Origin: Darksidea phi
Lineage: Eukaryota; Ascomycota; Dothideomycetes; Pleosporales; Lentitheciaceae
Direction of reading: 5' to 3'
DNA: 64,000 nt
Assembly (NCBI GenBank): GCA_030770425.1
Contig: JASJFT010000111.1
Location: 62,001-126,000 of the forward strand
Positions 45,161 through 56,640 of this stretch are shown piece by piece; position 1 is the first letter of the stretch, and each line of letters starts with the position of its first letter. The notes under the pieces are model-generated. The model was not told the origin of the DNA, did no database searches, and saw nothing but the letters and a program-made list of their open reading frames with translations. The translations under genes and the position numbers were made by a program.

Positions 45161-46140
45161 GGATACGTCATTCGCATTTTTGTTCGAGTCTATTGTTTTA
45201 GTGGCGGTTCCTTGCTCTTTTGGCATAATTTTCCTGGATCTGTCTATTTTGTTGGATTGGTTAAGTACACATGAGATACCCCTTTGGCGGCGTTTTCTAC
45301 ATTACCTTCAGGCTTGCACTATACAGTATTTTTACTATACCGTATTTCAGTTTGCAGGTCGCTATGTCGCATGTAGCAATGGGTGCAAGAACCTCTAGAT
45401 GAACCTTGCTTACTATATATTTCTACGTTGTAGACAAGACACAGCAATACCACTTCTGCTCCCTTTTCCTTTTCCGGCTTACACCAATTCACCATAACCA
45501 GGCCGCCTTTCTGGGATTTCCATCATGCCGCCTTGCCTGATTCCTCGTTCCCTCTCCCGGGAGGCATATCCCTACTAAATCTGCCCAAAAGGGGGTACAA
45601 TCTCCAAGAACCAATCCGCGAACACCAACAACCCTACGATGGAAACACCACGCGGGGGATCGACCGGCCATCGAAGTGCATTTCCCCTTTGGTAGGCGAG
45701 TGCTGCATGGCAGCTGATAACGTGGTGCGAGGTAGTATGGTGCTCGATATAATGTGCAATGGTACCATTTCTCCTTTCGCGAAATGAGGATATGGCGCCG
45801 TGAACCCTTCTATGCGGACTATACACGGCTGAGCGTACTTGACCCGGTTTTAGCCGCAGTAGGTTTGGGCAGTTAAAATGGTGGACCACGGGTTTGGGTA
45901 CAGAGGTATCGAATAGATTCGTTCTGGTCTGGTGTATCGGTTGACTTAGACATGGCAAGTATTCAGCAGAAAGATCCAGTGTGCGAATGCGTGTGCGCGT
46001 ATTTAGACACGTTGAAGGTAAAGGAAGCATCATTGAGGACCAAAGCTTCTATTCATATCTAATACTAGTGGCCCTGGTCATGATAGTAATGCAACGCAAG
46101 ACAAGTATACCCATGTCACCTAATCAAACCTCCAATGTCC
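45161..46140. other. Intergenic, nothing recognised
   Basis: Convergent 3' flanks of the glucosyltransferase (+) and pyruvate decarboxylase (-). No gene or repeat is supported. Confidence 0.45.
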
Positions 46141-48369
46141 TTACTTCCAGACAACCCCACCACCTCGGCTCCCGCTATCCTCGCCCAGCGCCCAACCCCC
46201 ATATGTATCGGTGAAACCCTCGTTGGTTAGATAGTCTTGCGTTTCTTTGCCTCGCCCAGCAAGCGTACTGGCTAGCCGCCATGATGTGTCGAGCTTGTCC
46301 ACCACAAGCTCTATTAGTTGCAAATTCTCAGGTTTCTGGACGGAGGTCTTGGCGAGGATCGCGTCGAGCTCCGCCTTCGTGGTTGCGCGATGGTAAGATT
46401 CAGAAGGTGCAGGGTGTTGGTAGAGTGGTAGGAGGTGCGAGTAAGTCGTTGGAACGATGTCGTTGTATGCTTAGATGCTTTAGCGAGCTGTTTTCGGAGA
46501 AAAGGAACTGGAAGGAGAAATTGGATGTAGTGGAGACGGGAAAGTTGGGAACCACTTACGCTGCCTCGCGCCCCAGATCAACCTCTCAATTGTATACCCA
46601 GCATTGTTTACCACGAAAATCACCATTTTCAACCTAGCCTTAATCATAGTACCCACTTCCTGAATCGTCAGCGCCATACTGCCATCGCCCGTGAATAGTA
46701 GCGTCCTGCCCTCGTCCGTCAATTCTTTACGCGCAATTTCCACACCAAGCGTAGCTGCGGTGGCCCATCCGATGCTGCCATAATAGATCTGTGCTTCGAA
46801 GCGTGTGCGTGCCGGGAATGTAATGTCACAGAGACCGAAGGTTGACGTTCCTGTTTCGCTTACAATTACATCGCCGGAGCGAAGAAATTTTTCTACAGAG
46901 GGCCAAATTTGCGATTGAACAAGGTGGGCAGCATCTTTGTCTTTTGGTACGCGCGGCGGTGGAAGCTGAGGCTTTGCGAGCTGGTGTTGAGGTTGGGAAG
47001 GGAGACTAGCGATTACAGACAAGAGGAGGGGTTTAATGGAAATGCTGGGGTAGGATTGGCCCTTGACCTTTTCCCATCAGTATGTCGCTTTCCGTTTTTG
47101 AGCGAAGTGGAAGGGGGGTCTTACCACGACCTCAAAGGGGTGGATGTGAATCGTCTGGGACTCGTCCAGCTTCCTCGAAAACCCCGCGGAATTTGTGTCA
47201 GCGTTTAGGTAGCCGAGAGTAATCACCAGGTCACTCTTGTTCGCCGCTTCGACAACACCGGGCGTGGACACTGCGCCATTCCACACACCAACATACAACT
47301 CATTTGTCTCATCAACAACACCCTTTCCCATATTCGCCGAGAAGAACGGCACATTCAGCTTCTTAACTAGTTCTCTCGCCTCGGTGCTTGCACCGAAGCG
47401 TTTGACAAGCACATCAATCAGAATAGCAGGATGCTTAGCTTCAGCAATAGCCGTCAAGATGGCTTTCACCGCTTTTCCTTGGGCCGCTTCGTCAAATTTG
47501 GGTGATGTGTCAATTGGAGTCTTGAGCAATTCAGCTGATACCTTCTCGGCTGAGAGGTCCAGAGGAAGGAAGATGTACACCGGACCGGACTGGATAAAGG
47601 ATTCCCGTATGACACGATCAATTTCGGCTGGTGCGGTCTTGATGTCCCAGAGTTCAGCAGCGGCGTGGCGGAGGGGGACGGAGGCTTTGTTATATTGCTA
47701 CCGTGTGTCAGTGCATGTTGCGAGTGTAAGGAGCAGGGCATCAAAGGCGATGGGAGATTGCAGCAAGGGGCAATATACCTGATGATCCGGCTTGTCACCA
47801 ATCGAATGGTGGATCATCATATGGTTGTTCTGCATAGCTCTTGTTGTTTGTCCGACGACATGGATTAGTTTCACTCTCTCAGACATGGCTCCTGCGACAC
47901 CATTGAGGGCACTAAGCTCGCCTATCACATATATCAGCGCTTTGGTTTTCGCTGCCAAAATTCGGCAACGCACCGACGCCGTGGGTTGTGATGACTAGAA
48001 GCCAAGATCAGCATTAACTCTAGGTACCTGGCATGAGTGAACTGACCGCAACCAGGTACGCCTTTGATTCGACCGTACCCATCTGCCGCGTATGCAGCAT
48101 TGAGTTCGTTCTGATTTCCAACTATGAACCGTCAGCTCAGATTGCTGTACCTCCACCCCGAAGGGACAGTGCGACATACCCCAATTCAATCCTTCAACCT
48201 CGAAGATGGCGTCCAAAATTTGTAGGTTGAAGTCACCCGGGACACCCTTGAACGTAGCGTCAACTCGCTGAATACTTCCGTCTCAGGGAGGAAGAAATAC
48301 AAAGATGGTATCCACGCCAACTTGGTGGATCCTCTCCCACATATACCTTCCGAGCGTGATCTCCGACAT
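46141..48369 (-). CDS. Pyruvate decarboxylase (TPP-dependent)
   Basis: Converts pyruvate to acetaldehyde and CO2 with thiamine diphosphate and Mg2+, in the cytosol. Eight exons join to 594 codons: 48369-48301, 48246-48180, 48121-48047, 47994-47974 (21 nt), 47921-47779, 47697-47125, 47067-46560 and 46469-46141. The spliced start MSEITLGRYMWERIHQ is followed by GVPGDFN (across intron 1) and GNQNELNAAYAADGYGR with the catalytic Glu. THGVGELSALNG forms only when the 21-nt exon is included. HMMIHHSIGD holds the paired active-site His. The TPP motif is GDGS...NNAGYTIE. Length and motif order fit Pdc; indole- or phenylpyruvate decarboxylase activity is an alternative. A catechol dioxygenase gene lies upstream on the same strand. 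Confidence 0.93.
47974..47994 (-). other. 21-nt microexon of the pyruvate decarboxylase gene
   Basis: It is flanked by introns 47995-48046 and 47922-47973, both 52 nt. It contributes the residues ITTHGV plus parts of two split codons to the conserved THGVGELSALNG block. Both flanking splice sites are canonical and the frame is kept only if it is included. Confidence 0.85.
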
Positions 48370-49033
48370 ATTTCTGTTAATCTTCGTGTGGTCCAACTGT
48401 TTCTTTCTTGTCCACAATTCTTAGTTCCGAAGAAAGTGCGGCTCTTGGAGAGGGCAGAGACTCGTTTTGTTATTGCTGTGAAGTTTGTTAGTCCCTGTCG
48501 GACCGTATAAGTGGTGAATATGAACAGGAGCAAACCTTCCTTCTAACCCAGAATGACTCTGTCGGGACGGCAGTATAGTTACAGCCGCTGGTTCCCGAGA
48601 TGTTGTTATGCAGGACGGCGGAGTGGTCAACAGTGGTTGATATTTATCAAGCACGCCGTAGATGCACTCTTGCTAAAACAGACGAGCGAACTTTTTATAT
48701 GTGAAATTGATGCTCGAATGAAGACTGTTATAAGTGTAACACGCCTACACGGACCGGCGTATGCGGCGTCCTATTGCAAGCCGTGCCGGGAGTGCCCAGT
48801 TGTCACGTTGAGTATGCCGCGGTAAAGTGCGTCATGAGCCGGCTGTAAGCGGGGCGGGACAGCGTGTTAGGGGGATTAGGTAAGGTCAGGTGCGGGGCGG
48901 ACCTTTTTCAGCAAGTATTTAGCGCGTAAAGATCTTATTTAGTATCCAGATGTCAGAGCAACTGTGAGATTCGTTATTTACTACGTAACCAACAGGGCTT
49001 GGATGGTATCTTTTCGGAAACTCTTCTCTCGTA
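48370..49033. other. Pyruvate decarboxylase promoter region
   Basis: It lies between two minus-strand genes. I see no coding frame or clear regulatory motif. Confidence 0.45.
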
Positions 49034-50110
49034 TCACGCCGATCCATCGTGTTTTTTTGTGCCGCCCTGTATCGCAGCGCTCTCTTCCGTTGTACCCGCC
49101 ACGGAATGCTTCTTCGCATCCTCAAAAGTTGCCATCTTGAAATCGTACGGTAGCTCAAAGTCGGCTTTCGGATCGCCCTGGAACGACTTGAATTCCACGA
49201 GTAGCGAATCTTTAACAGCAAACACGGCATCGTCTTCAATATATTTGCTGCTACGATCAAAAATCTGTGTTATGATAGGTTTGTAGCCGGGGGCGGTGAG
49301 CTTTGCAGACAGTCAGTTGAAATCGGTGATTGGCAAAAGGGTTGACTTACTATGAAGTGTATGTGTGCAGGTCGATACGGATGCCTATCCAAAGCCTGCA
49401 GAATCTTGCCCGCCGGTCCATCATAAGGAATCGGATACGGCACCGGCCTCAAGCAGTAGAAATTATACTTCCCGTCCTTCCCCGTTGTAAACCTGCCTCT
49501 CAAATTCATTTCCGGCTGCCGCTCATCCTGCTGCTCATAGAGACCATTTGGGGCCGTATGCCAGACATCTAGCACAGCGCCCTCCACCGGTTTGCCTGTC
49601 CGGAAGTCCGTGACTGTGCCATGCATCCACGTCCTATCGCCTTTGTCTTCAAAGCCGGATACGATGGTGTCGCCCATGGCTTTTTGGGGCGCGTCTTTGC
49701 GCCAGAACGGACCGAGGATGGCGGTTGCGGTCGGTTCATCTTCGGCGGTGGTAGTGAGCTTGTAGGTGATTTCATCGACAAGCGATTCGAGGCCGAAGAT
49801 GTCGCAGAGGAGTTGGCCTTCGTTGCGGCGGTCATCGGACATGCGGCCAGCTTCGTTGAGCTATACCTTGTTAGTGAGGCTTCTGGGCTTGTGAGGGAAT
49901 AGAAAGACTTGCCAGCTCCAGCCCGGTCATCCATTCGTCCACGGTGAGCTCATTCTCGCGCGCAAAGTCGTGCAGGTGCTGGATCAAGCTCGTCGTGAGC
50001 TGTCGCACTCTCGGCGTGGCTTTCGGACCGGTAGCATTGATCACAGCTTGTGTGAAGTGCGGGTTGAACTTGTGCTCTTTGCTGTCCGGCACGGCTCCTT
50101 TTGAGGTCAT
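49034..50110 (-). CDS. Catechol 1,2-dioxygenase (intradiol ring cleavage)
   Basis: Cleaves catechol between its hydroxyls to cis,cis-muconate, feeding the beta-ketoadipate pathway; non-haem Fe(III), cytosolic. Three exons (50110-49913, 49860-49351, 49300-49034) give 324 residues. The N-terminal helical dimerisation domain is followed by the beta-sandwich: LGPFWRKDAP, then VLDVWHTAPNGLYEQQ (first Tyr ligand), KYNFYCLRPVPYPIP (second Tyr ligand) and HPYRPAHIHF with the two His ligands. All four iron ligands are present. A hydroxyquinol 1,2-dioxygenase is a close alternative. The first intron (49861-49912) appears to use a GC donor (GCAAGT), because no GT in range keeps the frame; the second (49301-49350) is GTAAGT...AAAG. 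Confidence 0.92.
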
Positions 50111-50727
50111 CCTAGATCGCCTATATCAGTTCCGGAGACAAAAGCGTTCGAGGGTGATGTAGGGGCGCGGGAGGATGCTGTGCACTAGAATCAGTGGAAA
50201 GGTTAGTAAGGAGATCAAGAAATTCCAGCTACTAAGCAATGCACGGCAATTTAGGGGCTTCTGAAGCCCCAGCTTGCACGAGCTGGACCGGCGGGGCAAT
50301 GCGGCGGGGTGGAGAATGCTAGCTACGGGCGACGGCCGGAGTTGTGTTCGGAGTGGTGCGCCATCCGAACCCTGACCGGCAGCCAGCTTTACAGCCAATC
50401 AGAGACAGGATGGTCCGAAATGCGGGTCAGCAACATTGAGGCTAGGGAGAGTTCCAGCTCACGAAGCATGGCACGTAAGGTCAAACGTACACATGCATTG
50501 TCTTTCCGCATGTATGCCTATTAAACAACCCAGTGGCTCTGCTGTGGCGGGCACAAGTCGCAGCTTAACCTAAACCTATTGACCGTAAACTCCATTGCCA
50601 TATTAAGCCCACCTGAACCCGAGTAACGACATCCTTATGAGACGTGCATTCTAATCCGAAAAGTAATCCTAGCCCATGGTATCATAGTTATTCATCATCC
50701 AGCCCCCGCCCTCTCGACCTAGCCGCT
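50111..50727. other. Intergenic, nothing recognised
   Basis: It holds the catechol dioxygenase promoter and the 3' flank of the glycine-rich protein gene. No gene is supported. Confidence 0.45.
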
Positions 50728-51282
50728 CTATTTCTTGTCGCTAGGCGCATCATCCTTCTTACCTCCCCCCCAAAGCCCTCCTACCATACCCCCCGCACCC
50801 TTGGCACCGTCTGTAACACCGCTACCCGCGCCCTTCAACCCATCCATAGCACTCTGGCCATAACCTCCAAGCGGGCCCTGGCTCTCGATCGAGTTTCCGT
50901 TCTCGTCCTTACCGCCTCGCTCAGCGCGGTTGATGCCCTCCTTTGAGACGGCGTCGCCGACGGGTTGGGCGAGGCCACCTTGGCCGAGTTGACCGCCGAC
51001 GAGGTTGTTGACGCCGTCTTGAAGGTTGTCGACTTGGTCGATACCGGTAACTTTGGTCTTATCCAGTTGTTCTAGAAGAATGTCAGTGGACTTGAGGTGT
51101 TTCAATAGGGACAGTAGTAGACGAGAGGTCGACGTACGCTTCGTGGCATAAGAAGCCTTGGTATCCTTCGTGAACCATGATAGGTACTTATCCTCGATCC
51201 ATGGCATCCAATTCTCGTACTGTTTGTTGTAGAACTCGCTAGCTTGCTCCTTGTACGACTTGCTGTTGTTCTGGTCCGTCAT
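50728..51282 (-). CDS. Conserved fungal glycine-rich protein, function unknown
   Basis: Two exons (51282-51138, 51071-50728) give 162 residues. The 66-nt intron (GTACGT...CTGACA...CTAG) is a multiple of three without stops, so retention would add 22 residues in frame. The N-terminus (MTDQNNSKSYKEQASEFYNK, then WMPWIEDKYLSWFTKDTKASYATK) and the spliced block QLDKTKVTGIDQVDNLQDGVNNL resemble a small protein I have seen as 'hypothetical' in many filamentous ascomycetes; the middle carries NRAERGGKDENG. The C-terminus is Gly-rich with a repeating Gly-Ala pattern and ends in Lys/Asp/Ser. There is no signal peptide or membrane segment. Possible stress-related or disordered protein; this is inference. 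Confidence 0.72.
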   Translation of the reverse strand: MTDQNNSKSYKEQASEFYNKQYENWMPWIEDKYLSWFTKDTKASYATKRTSTSRLLLSLLKHLKSTDILLEQLDKTKVTGIDQVDNLQDGVNNLVGGQLGQGGLAQPVGDAVSKEGINRAERGGKDENGNSIESQGPLGGYGQSAMDGLKGAGSGVTDGAKGAGGMVGGLWGGGKKDDAPSDKK

Positions 51283-52423
51283 GATGGTGGCGGGAATATC
51301 TTTCAGAAGTGATGTTGAGTTCTAGGTAGCTCGGATATGTGTGTGAGAAATGCGGTGCAAGTAGATGCAGATATAGTCAAACTAGCTTCATCGGCAAAGC
51401 AAATAATATATACGCGACGAGCATGATAGTGATCTCATCCACCCCAACAGGAATTGTGGCTAGTGACGACGTGCTGCAAGGCTACGTCATTAGCCTGAAC
51501 CAAGTGATCGTCCCGCATGCGATTCACAGCGCTTGGCGGTGTCGCACCCGCTCGGCCTGTCAGACGCCCAAACACGACTCTCGCGTGGCAGCGCAAGGAG
51601 AAAGAGAAACACGGTGTTTTGGAAGTCATATCGCATATGACGCCTTGCGTGTAGTGACGGTCCTTGAGAGTGTGTACGTGGAGTGGTAAACTGTTTGCGT
51701 ACCGTAGGCACCGGTACTCTCCAGTATCAATCGTACAAATTCCGGCCTCCACGTCACCGCTAGCAGTTGACATTCTTCCCGATCAAACCCATCTGTAATT
51801 GTTGGCGGCCTGCAGAAGCCGTGCCCTTGCTGAGGAAAGGCAGAGGACGGGGGTGAGGTTGAGGTCAACTGGTCTGATCGATGGCTAACCTTAATCGGGA
51901 TGGGCCGAGCCAAAGAAGCGCACGAGCCTCTCTCCAGACGTTGGATGACTCTACCCATCATCATCCATCGATCCGCCATCAACACGGTCCACGCGTTGAA
52001 AAAGGGCGAAGGGCGACTTGTTCTCGAAAGAGGCTACCGCAGTGTCGTTCTCTCATGCTGTCGAGCAGCCAAGGTGCAATGTTAGAGTCGATTCTCCGCA
52101 CAGCCTCCATCAGCGCCAGTTGGCCAACCCATCGCCAAATGCCACGAACTTTCTCTTCATTCGATACTCCCTCGTCGTCATGTCCCAGCGTAAGACCATA
52201 ACTGTGGGGTACCCGCCCTTCTCACCAGCCCATCCAATAGAGTGCTGCGCCGCAAGGCTGCCTGCAGGCAACACTCATCGTGCCCATACAATGCCTCCCT
52301 CTTGACTCGACCGCCTACCGTTGACTCAAAGCCCGTATCCCCAGCCACTCATCATCCCGTGTATATATTCTGCCAGGCTAGTAGTTACACTGGAGTACCA
52401 GAACGCCTTGTTTCCTTTTCGCC
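51283..52423. other. Divergent intergenic region
   Basis: Between the glycine-rich protein gene (-) and the third RBR gene (+). Short ORFs overlap in both strands but none has recognisable features; the last 300 bp are probably leader of the RBR gene. Confidence 0.45.
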
Positions 52424-54490
52424 ATGGGTGCCAAAATCTCCAAGGCCGTGCGGCGGTCGCACGTGAACGCTGCAGCCTCAGTACACGTACCGGCAGCGTC
52501 TTCCCCTAACAACGAACAGGAGACGGGGCCCCACCAAGCGTCGCGGCTTCCCGATATAAAGTGCGAGCAGCCGCTAGTAAATCACACCGTCGCCCAAGTC
52601 GCTACTTCCTGCACTGAACACGACAACCCTTGCTTCTCCAGGCTTGCAGACGACGCCGACGCCATGGAGATCGAAACGCGCTCCGCATCGCTACTCAGAG
52701 GGCTGCAGGAGTTGCCTGCCGAAATCTTTGACTACATCCCGCCTCCACCTCCAACGGACCCTGCTGTGGTCGAGGAACCCGTGGTTGTGGTCGAGGAACC
52801 CGTGATTGAGTCCCTTCTCTCACTACCTCCCGAAGCATCGCTCGCCTGCATCATCTGCGGCGATTACTTCGCCAAGAATGAGGAGCATACTGCCATTAAA
52901 CCCTGCTCTCGCTGCAGCAGCCCGTATTGCACCGATTGCCTCAAGAAGATGTTCGTCGACGCATGCACCGACATGTCGCGAATGCCACCGAAATGCTGCA
53001 TCCAAGTTCCCCTACATCACGTACGACCCTATTTGACGCAGGACGAGGTGCTTCTCTTTAGGGCAAAGTACGAGGAATGGAGCACCCCGAACCCGTTCTA
53101 TTGCCCAGTCGCCCGATGCTCAGCCTTCATTCCGGAAAGGCTTCTTCCGCGGAGAAGGACCAATCGTAAGGGAAAGCAACGCGTGGATTCAGGAGTCGGT
53201 ACTCCGACGTCATCTGTTATTGCCTGTCCAAGTTGCGAGACTGATATTTGTATGGACTGTCGGAACCTTGCACACGCCGACGCGACCTGCGATCCACTGG
53301 AGTCTGGTATTGACAAGGAGACTGCGGAGCTGCTGAGGACATGGGGATACAAACGGTGTCCGAAGTGCGGAAATGGCTTGAAGAGGATGTTCGGTTGCAA
53401 TCATATGGAATGCCGATGCGGAGCGCACTTTTGCTGGGTCTGTTTGAAGAATCAAGAGACCGGCTGCGATGGCGGATGCTACGATGGTAATGAGGACGAC
53501 TATAGTGATGACGAGCCCGACGAAGAGGAAGATGACGAGCGGTCTCGGCCCGAGGATACTGACGATACGGAAATGCCAGCTTCTGCAGACCCTGCGGTAG
53601 TACAAACAGTCGAGGAGATACATGGAGCTGAAGGCACACAGCCAACAGAGGAGTCAACACCTCGCGTACGCAATCTGGATGGCGGCTCGGCGCGCTATTG
53701 GGAAGAAGCAGACTATAACTTTGGCGATGAACCGACAGATAACATACAAGATCGTGCCTGGGACTGCCATCACGAATTCACCACAGCCAAAGTTAGCCTG
53801 ACGGACTCACTGCGCAATGTACCATCCGCTACTGGCATGGAGTGCATGAAATGCTGGGGCGCCATACATCCGGAAATCGAAATGCCGAACAACATCAACA
53901 GTGGTGGCGTAAGAACTATTACTAGTATGGCCAGCGGAAGATCTTTGAGAGGGCGGGGAAGAGGTAGAGGGCGTGGGAGGCTGCAACCATATCCCAGACG
54001 GAACCCTTTTCGTGTACAACCGGATGCGGTCTTTGGTAGTTCCGCCCCTGAGTTCACCTCGCACACCCAGCCGATGGAGGGTGTGCGATACAATCCCTTC
54101 GTCCAGCCTGCCTCAGCAAGCAGCGAACGGATAGTTGATACTTACGGCAACACCATCACCACAATCGAAACACCCTCCTCAACTCGTCGCGCTTCTTTCG
54201 ATGCTATCATGCTGGACGAACATCACCTCGACGATCCAGTTCCAGAGTGGATGATCGACGGTCTCCGGACTACATCTAACAACGCAACAACTCGCCAAAA
54301 GTCGTTTGTGCCTGAGCACAAGCACTCCAGCATCAACCTCGCCACCAGCACGTCACCCTTTAGCTTCGCATACCACTGTGACGACTGCGGTCTCCTCGTC
54401 TGCAATACCTGTAAAGACAACTTGCTAGCAGCGATCAAGGATGAGAGAGGGGAAGGTAACGAGGGTAACGAGGAAACGGTGGACGCATGA
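52424..54490 (+). CDS. RBR-type E3 ubiquitin ligase, predicted myristoylated
   Basis: An intronless 688-residue RBR ligase. It begins MGAKISK, a strong N-myristoylation signal (Gly2, Ser6), so it may sit on membranes. RING1 is at about residues 142-192 (CIIC...CSRC...CTDC...CC), IBR at 226-289 (CPVARC...CPSC...CMDC...C) and RING2 at 312-352 (CPKC...FGCNHMECRCGAHFCWVC). The expected catalytic Cys is Cys325 in FGCNHM, retained. An acidic DDE tract follows (about 355-385), then a RGRGRGRGR patch near 515-525. The C-terminus has another CxxC...CxxC pair (CDDCGLLVCNTC) that may form an extra zinc site. Close to the start is a repeated VVEEPV. It is distinct from the copy at 15.7 kb in length and motif spacing, so not a recent duplicate. 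Confidence 0.93.
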   Translation: MGAKISKAVRRSHVNAAASVHVPAASSPNNEQETGPHQASRLPDIKCEQPLVNHTVAQVATSCTEHDNPCFSRLADDADAMEIETRSASLLRGLQELPAEIFDYIPPPPPTDPAVVEEPVVVVEEPVIESLLSLPPEASLACIICGDYFAKNEEHTAIKPCSRCSSPYCTDCLKKMFVDACTDMSRMPPKCCIQVPLHHVRPYLTQDEVLLFRAKYEEWSTPNPFYCPVARCSAFIPERLLPRRRTNRKGKQRVDSGVGTPTSSVIACPSCETDICMDCRNLAHADATCDPLESGIDKETAELLRTWGYKRCPKCGNGLKRMFGCNHMECRCGAHFCWVCLKNQETGCDGGCYDGNEDDYSDDEPDEEEDDERSRPEDTDDTEMPASADPAVVQTVEEIHGAEGTQPTEESTPRVRNLDGGSARYWEEADYNFGDEPTDNIQDRAWDCHHEFTTAKVSLTDSLRNVPSATGMECMKCWGAIHPEIEMPNNINSGGVRTITSMASGRSLRGRGRGRGRGRLQPYPRRNPFRVQPDAVFGSSAPEFTSHTQPMEGVRYNPFVQPASASSERIVDTYGNTITTIETPSSTRRASFDAIMLDEHHLDDPVPEWMIDGLRTTSNNATTRQKSFVPEHKHSSINLATSTSPFSFAYHCDDCGLLVCNTCKDNLLAAIKDERGEGNEGNEETVDA

Positions 54491-55306
54491 TGCTTTTTGG
54501 TTTTTCAATTTCCTAGAGCTTATACTTTCCAAACCTCTCCTCAATTCGTCGCCGTATAATGAGTATGCGGATCAAAGGTGTTATAAATTTTCTTTCCGCG
54601 ACATCATTCCAGCATAGGGAGGCGTTTTTGAGCGGATTGATTCAGCCAGGAATTTCAGGAACAGGGCTTGATGGTACGAAGTGTAGTGGATAGCGAATGG
54701 ACATGATGACTTTGAACACCCCACTCGGCTTGATCTGGTGCCTTTTCCGTGTGGTGTGGGCTCAGCAGGTCCGCGGTACCATTCGCTGCGCTCCAAGGTG
54801 CTGCTCGAGGTATGTGGTGACGATAGAGGTGTCGGCAGGAGCCAGATGGAGATATTCGGTGCAGGTTGCTCTACATTGCCTCGCCGTTTAATGAATGGTG
54901 AGACTGCTGCTCGCTTTAGTGCTTGTTGTTGAAGAGTCACAAAACAAGTCCGTCATTCAGTAAACAGATTTTTGTATTGATTAGGAAATGCCAGCGAAAC
55001 CATCTCAGATGAAATAGGGGAAATAGACCCGGGGATCAAAACACTCGGAGCCACTGCGCAAATCGAAAAGTAGAGCTTCACTAGCATAAACACATCCCAA
55101 AGGTAGATGATGATTTAAAGCCCGCCACACTCGCCCCATTCCTTTTGCAGATTCCTTATATCTTTTCTCGCACCTGGCCATCTCCATCCCGTCATCTCCG
55201 CTTGTTTTTCGCTCATTGTCCGCTAGTGAGGACGATCAGATGACTGACCGCCAGTGTTGGGCACAGACGCTGTGGTCGTGCATGTGTCGACGTGTCGATG
55301 ATGGGG
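54491..55306. other. Convergent 3' flanks
   Basis: Between the third RBR gene (+) and the Stm1-like gene (-). No extra gene is supported. Confidence 0.45.
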
Positions 55307-56640
55307 CTATGAGCCCAGGCTGGGGAAGGCGCTGGAGTCCGCGAGGTTGGGGCCCGATTGCGCACCACCACGTCCGCCGCGTCCACGGTGTTCGCCGCGA
55401 CCATCGCCACGACCTTCACCACGACCACGTCCTCCACGACCACGGTACTCGCCGCGTCCTTCGCCACGACCCTCGCCACGACCGCGGCCGCGTCCACCGC
55501 GGAAGCCCTCGCGGGGAGCCTGCTGAAGCATGCGGTCACCGTCGAGCTCCACGAAAGCCTTCTCTTTGCGCTCACGCTGGCGCTTGGCCTTGCCGCCGGA
55601 CCCAGAGATGAACTCCTCTTGCTCTTCGCGGGAAATGGCGGTGCCTTCGGGGAACTTCTTGGAGGAGCCCTCGTTGGGTTTGCGCACGTTGCCGGCAGCG
55701 AGCGACAGCTTCTTCTCAGCCTGCTCAGCGAGATAATCAGCATAGGAGATGGTCTTATCCTCCGGTTCGGGTTCGGCCTGGGGCTCAGCATCCTCGGCGA
55801 CAGCGGCCTTTTCATCTTGCTTCGCGATGACATCGCCAGCCTGCTCGTCGGCCAACTCTGCGTCGCCGTCATTTCCTCCCCAGCCGTGAGCTACCTGCTT
55901 GTCGTGCTCACTTTGAATCGTCAGTTTCACATCGAAGGTGAGGGACAAAGGAGCCGTACGCGATGCCAGTCCTGCTGTGACGATCGCCATCAGCACCACC
56001 GCGACCACCTCGGCCACCCCTACCGCCACGGCCACGGCCGCGGCCTCCACGATCACCACGGTATCCAGTCTCGCCAGCATCTACCCACGTTAGTTGGCGT
56101 TTGAGTACTGCAAAAGGCATGCTTACCACCAGCGCCGCGGCTGCGGTTCTTGTCAGACCCTACGGTGCGATCCCGGAGGTCTGCATCCAATTAGCCAACT
56201 GTCAGTTCACTGGTATGCACTGGCAGACAAGCTGAACACGAATGTCTCCCAAGCACATATGTATGGGTGACGTACAGTTGTCGTTTGCGTTGCCCGAATC
56301 CTTGGGCGCCCGGGTAGAGGTACCTGCCGATCGCGCCGGGGCTTCGGTGGGAGCATTTCGCTTGCCAGTCCGCGCAGTAGGCTTGTCGATGGCCTTTGTG
56401 GGCGGCTCGGGCTCGCGATCGGGATCAAGCTCGGGATCGTTGCCTGCGTGGTCGGTTAGCAGGCGTCGCCCCCTTTGTCAATGTGGCTTCGACGCACCCA
56501 GCAAGTCGAACAGATTCTACAAAAATTGTCAGCATTTGCCCCGTTTCCTCAATTGAGATGCAAGATGGAGTCGCAGTGACTTGTGGAGCTCGAGTGGACC
56601 GTCGAGATGAGGCGGGCCATACCTTGGAAGCAATTGACAT
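55307..56640 (-). CDS. Stm1/HABP4 family ribosome-associated RNA-binding protein
   Basis: Binds ribosomes and RNA, preserving inactive 80S ribosomes in stress (known for yeast Stm1 and vertebrate SERBP1/HABP4). Six exons join to 327 codons: 56640-56623 (18 nt), 56516-56498 (19 nt), 56443-56276, 56181-56128, 56080-55960 and 55910-55307. The spliced start is MSIASKNLFDLLGND, the family N-terminus; it forms only through the two tiny exons. RGG-rich segments follow (GYRGDRGGRGRGRGG), then the HABP4 core (HSRTGIAEHDKQVAHGWGG, acidic AELADEQAG, ISYADYLAEQAEKK). The C-terminus is RG/EG-rich, ending SSAFPSLGS. It has a high basic and Gly content and no membrane segment. It is cytosolic or nuclear. 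Confidence 0.9.

Noticed and set aside
55358..56104. 248-codon Ala/Thr-rich plus-strand ORF
   Set aside because: Antisense to the RGG-rich Stm1-like exon; its Ala/Thr runs are the complement of Arg/Gly codons.
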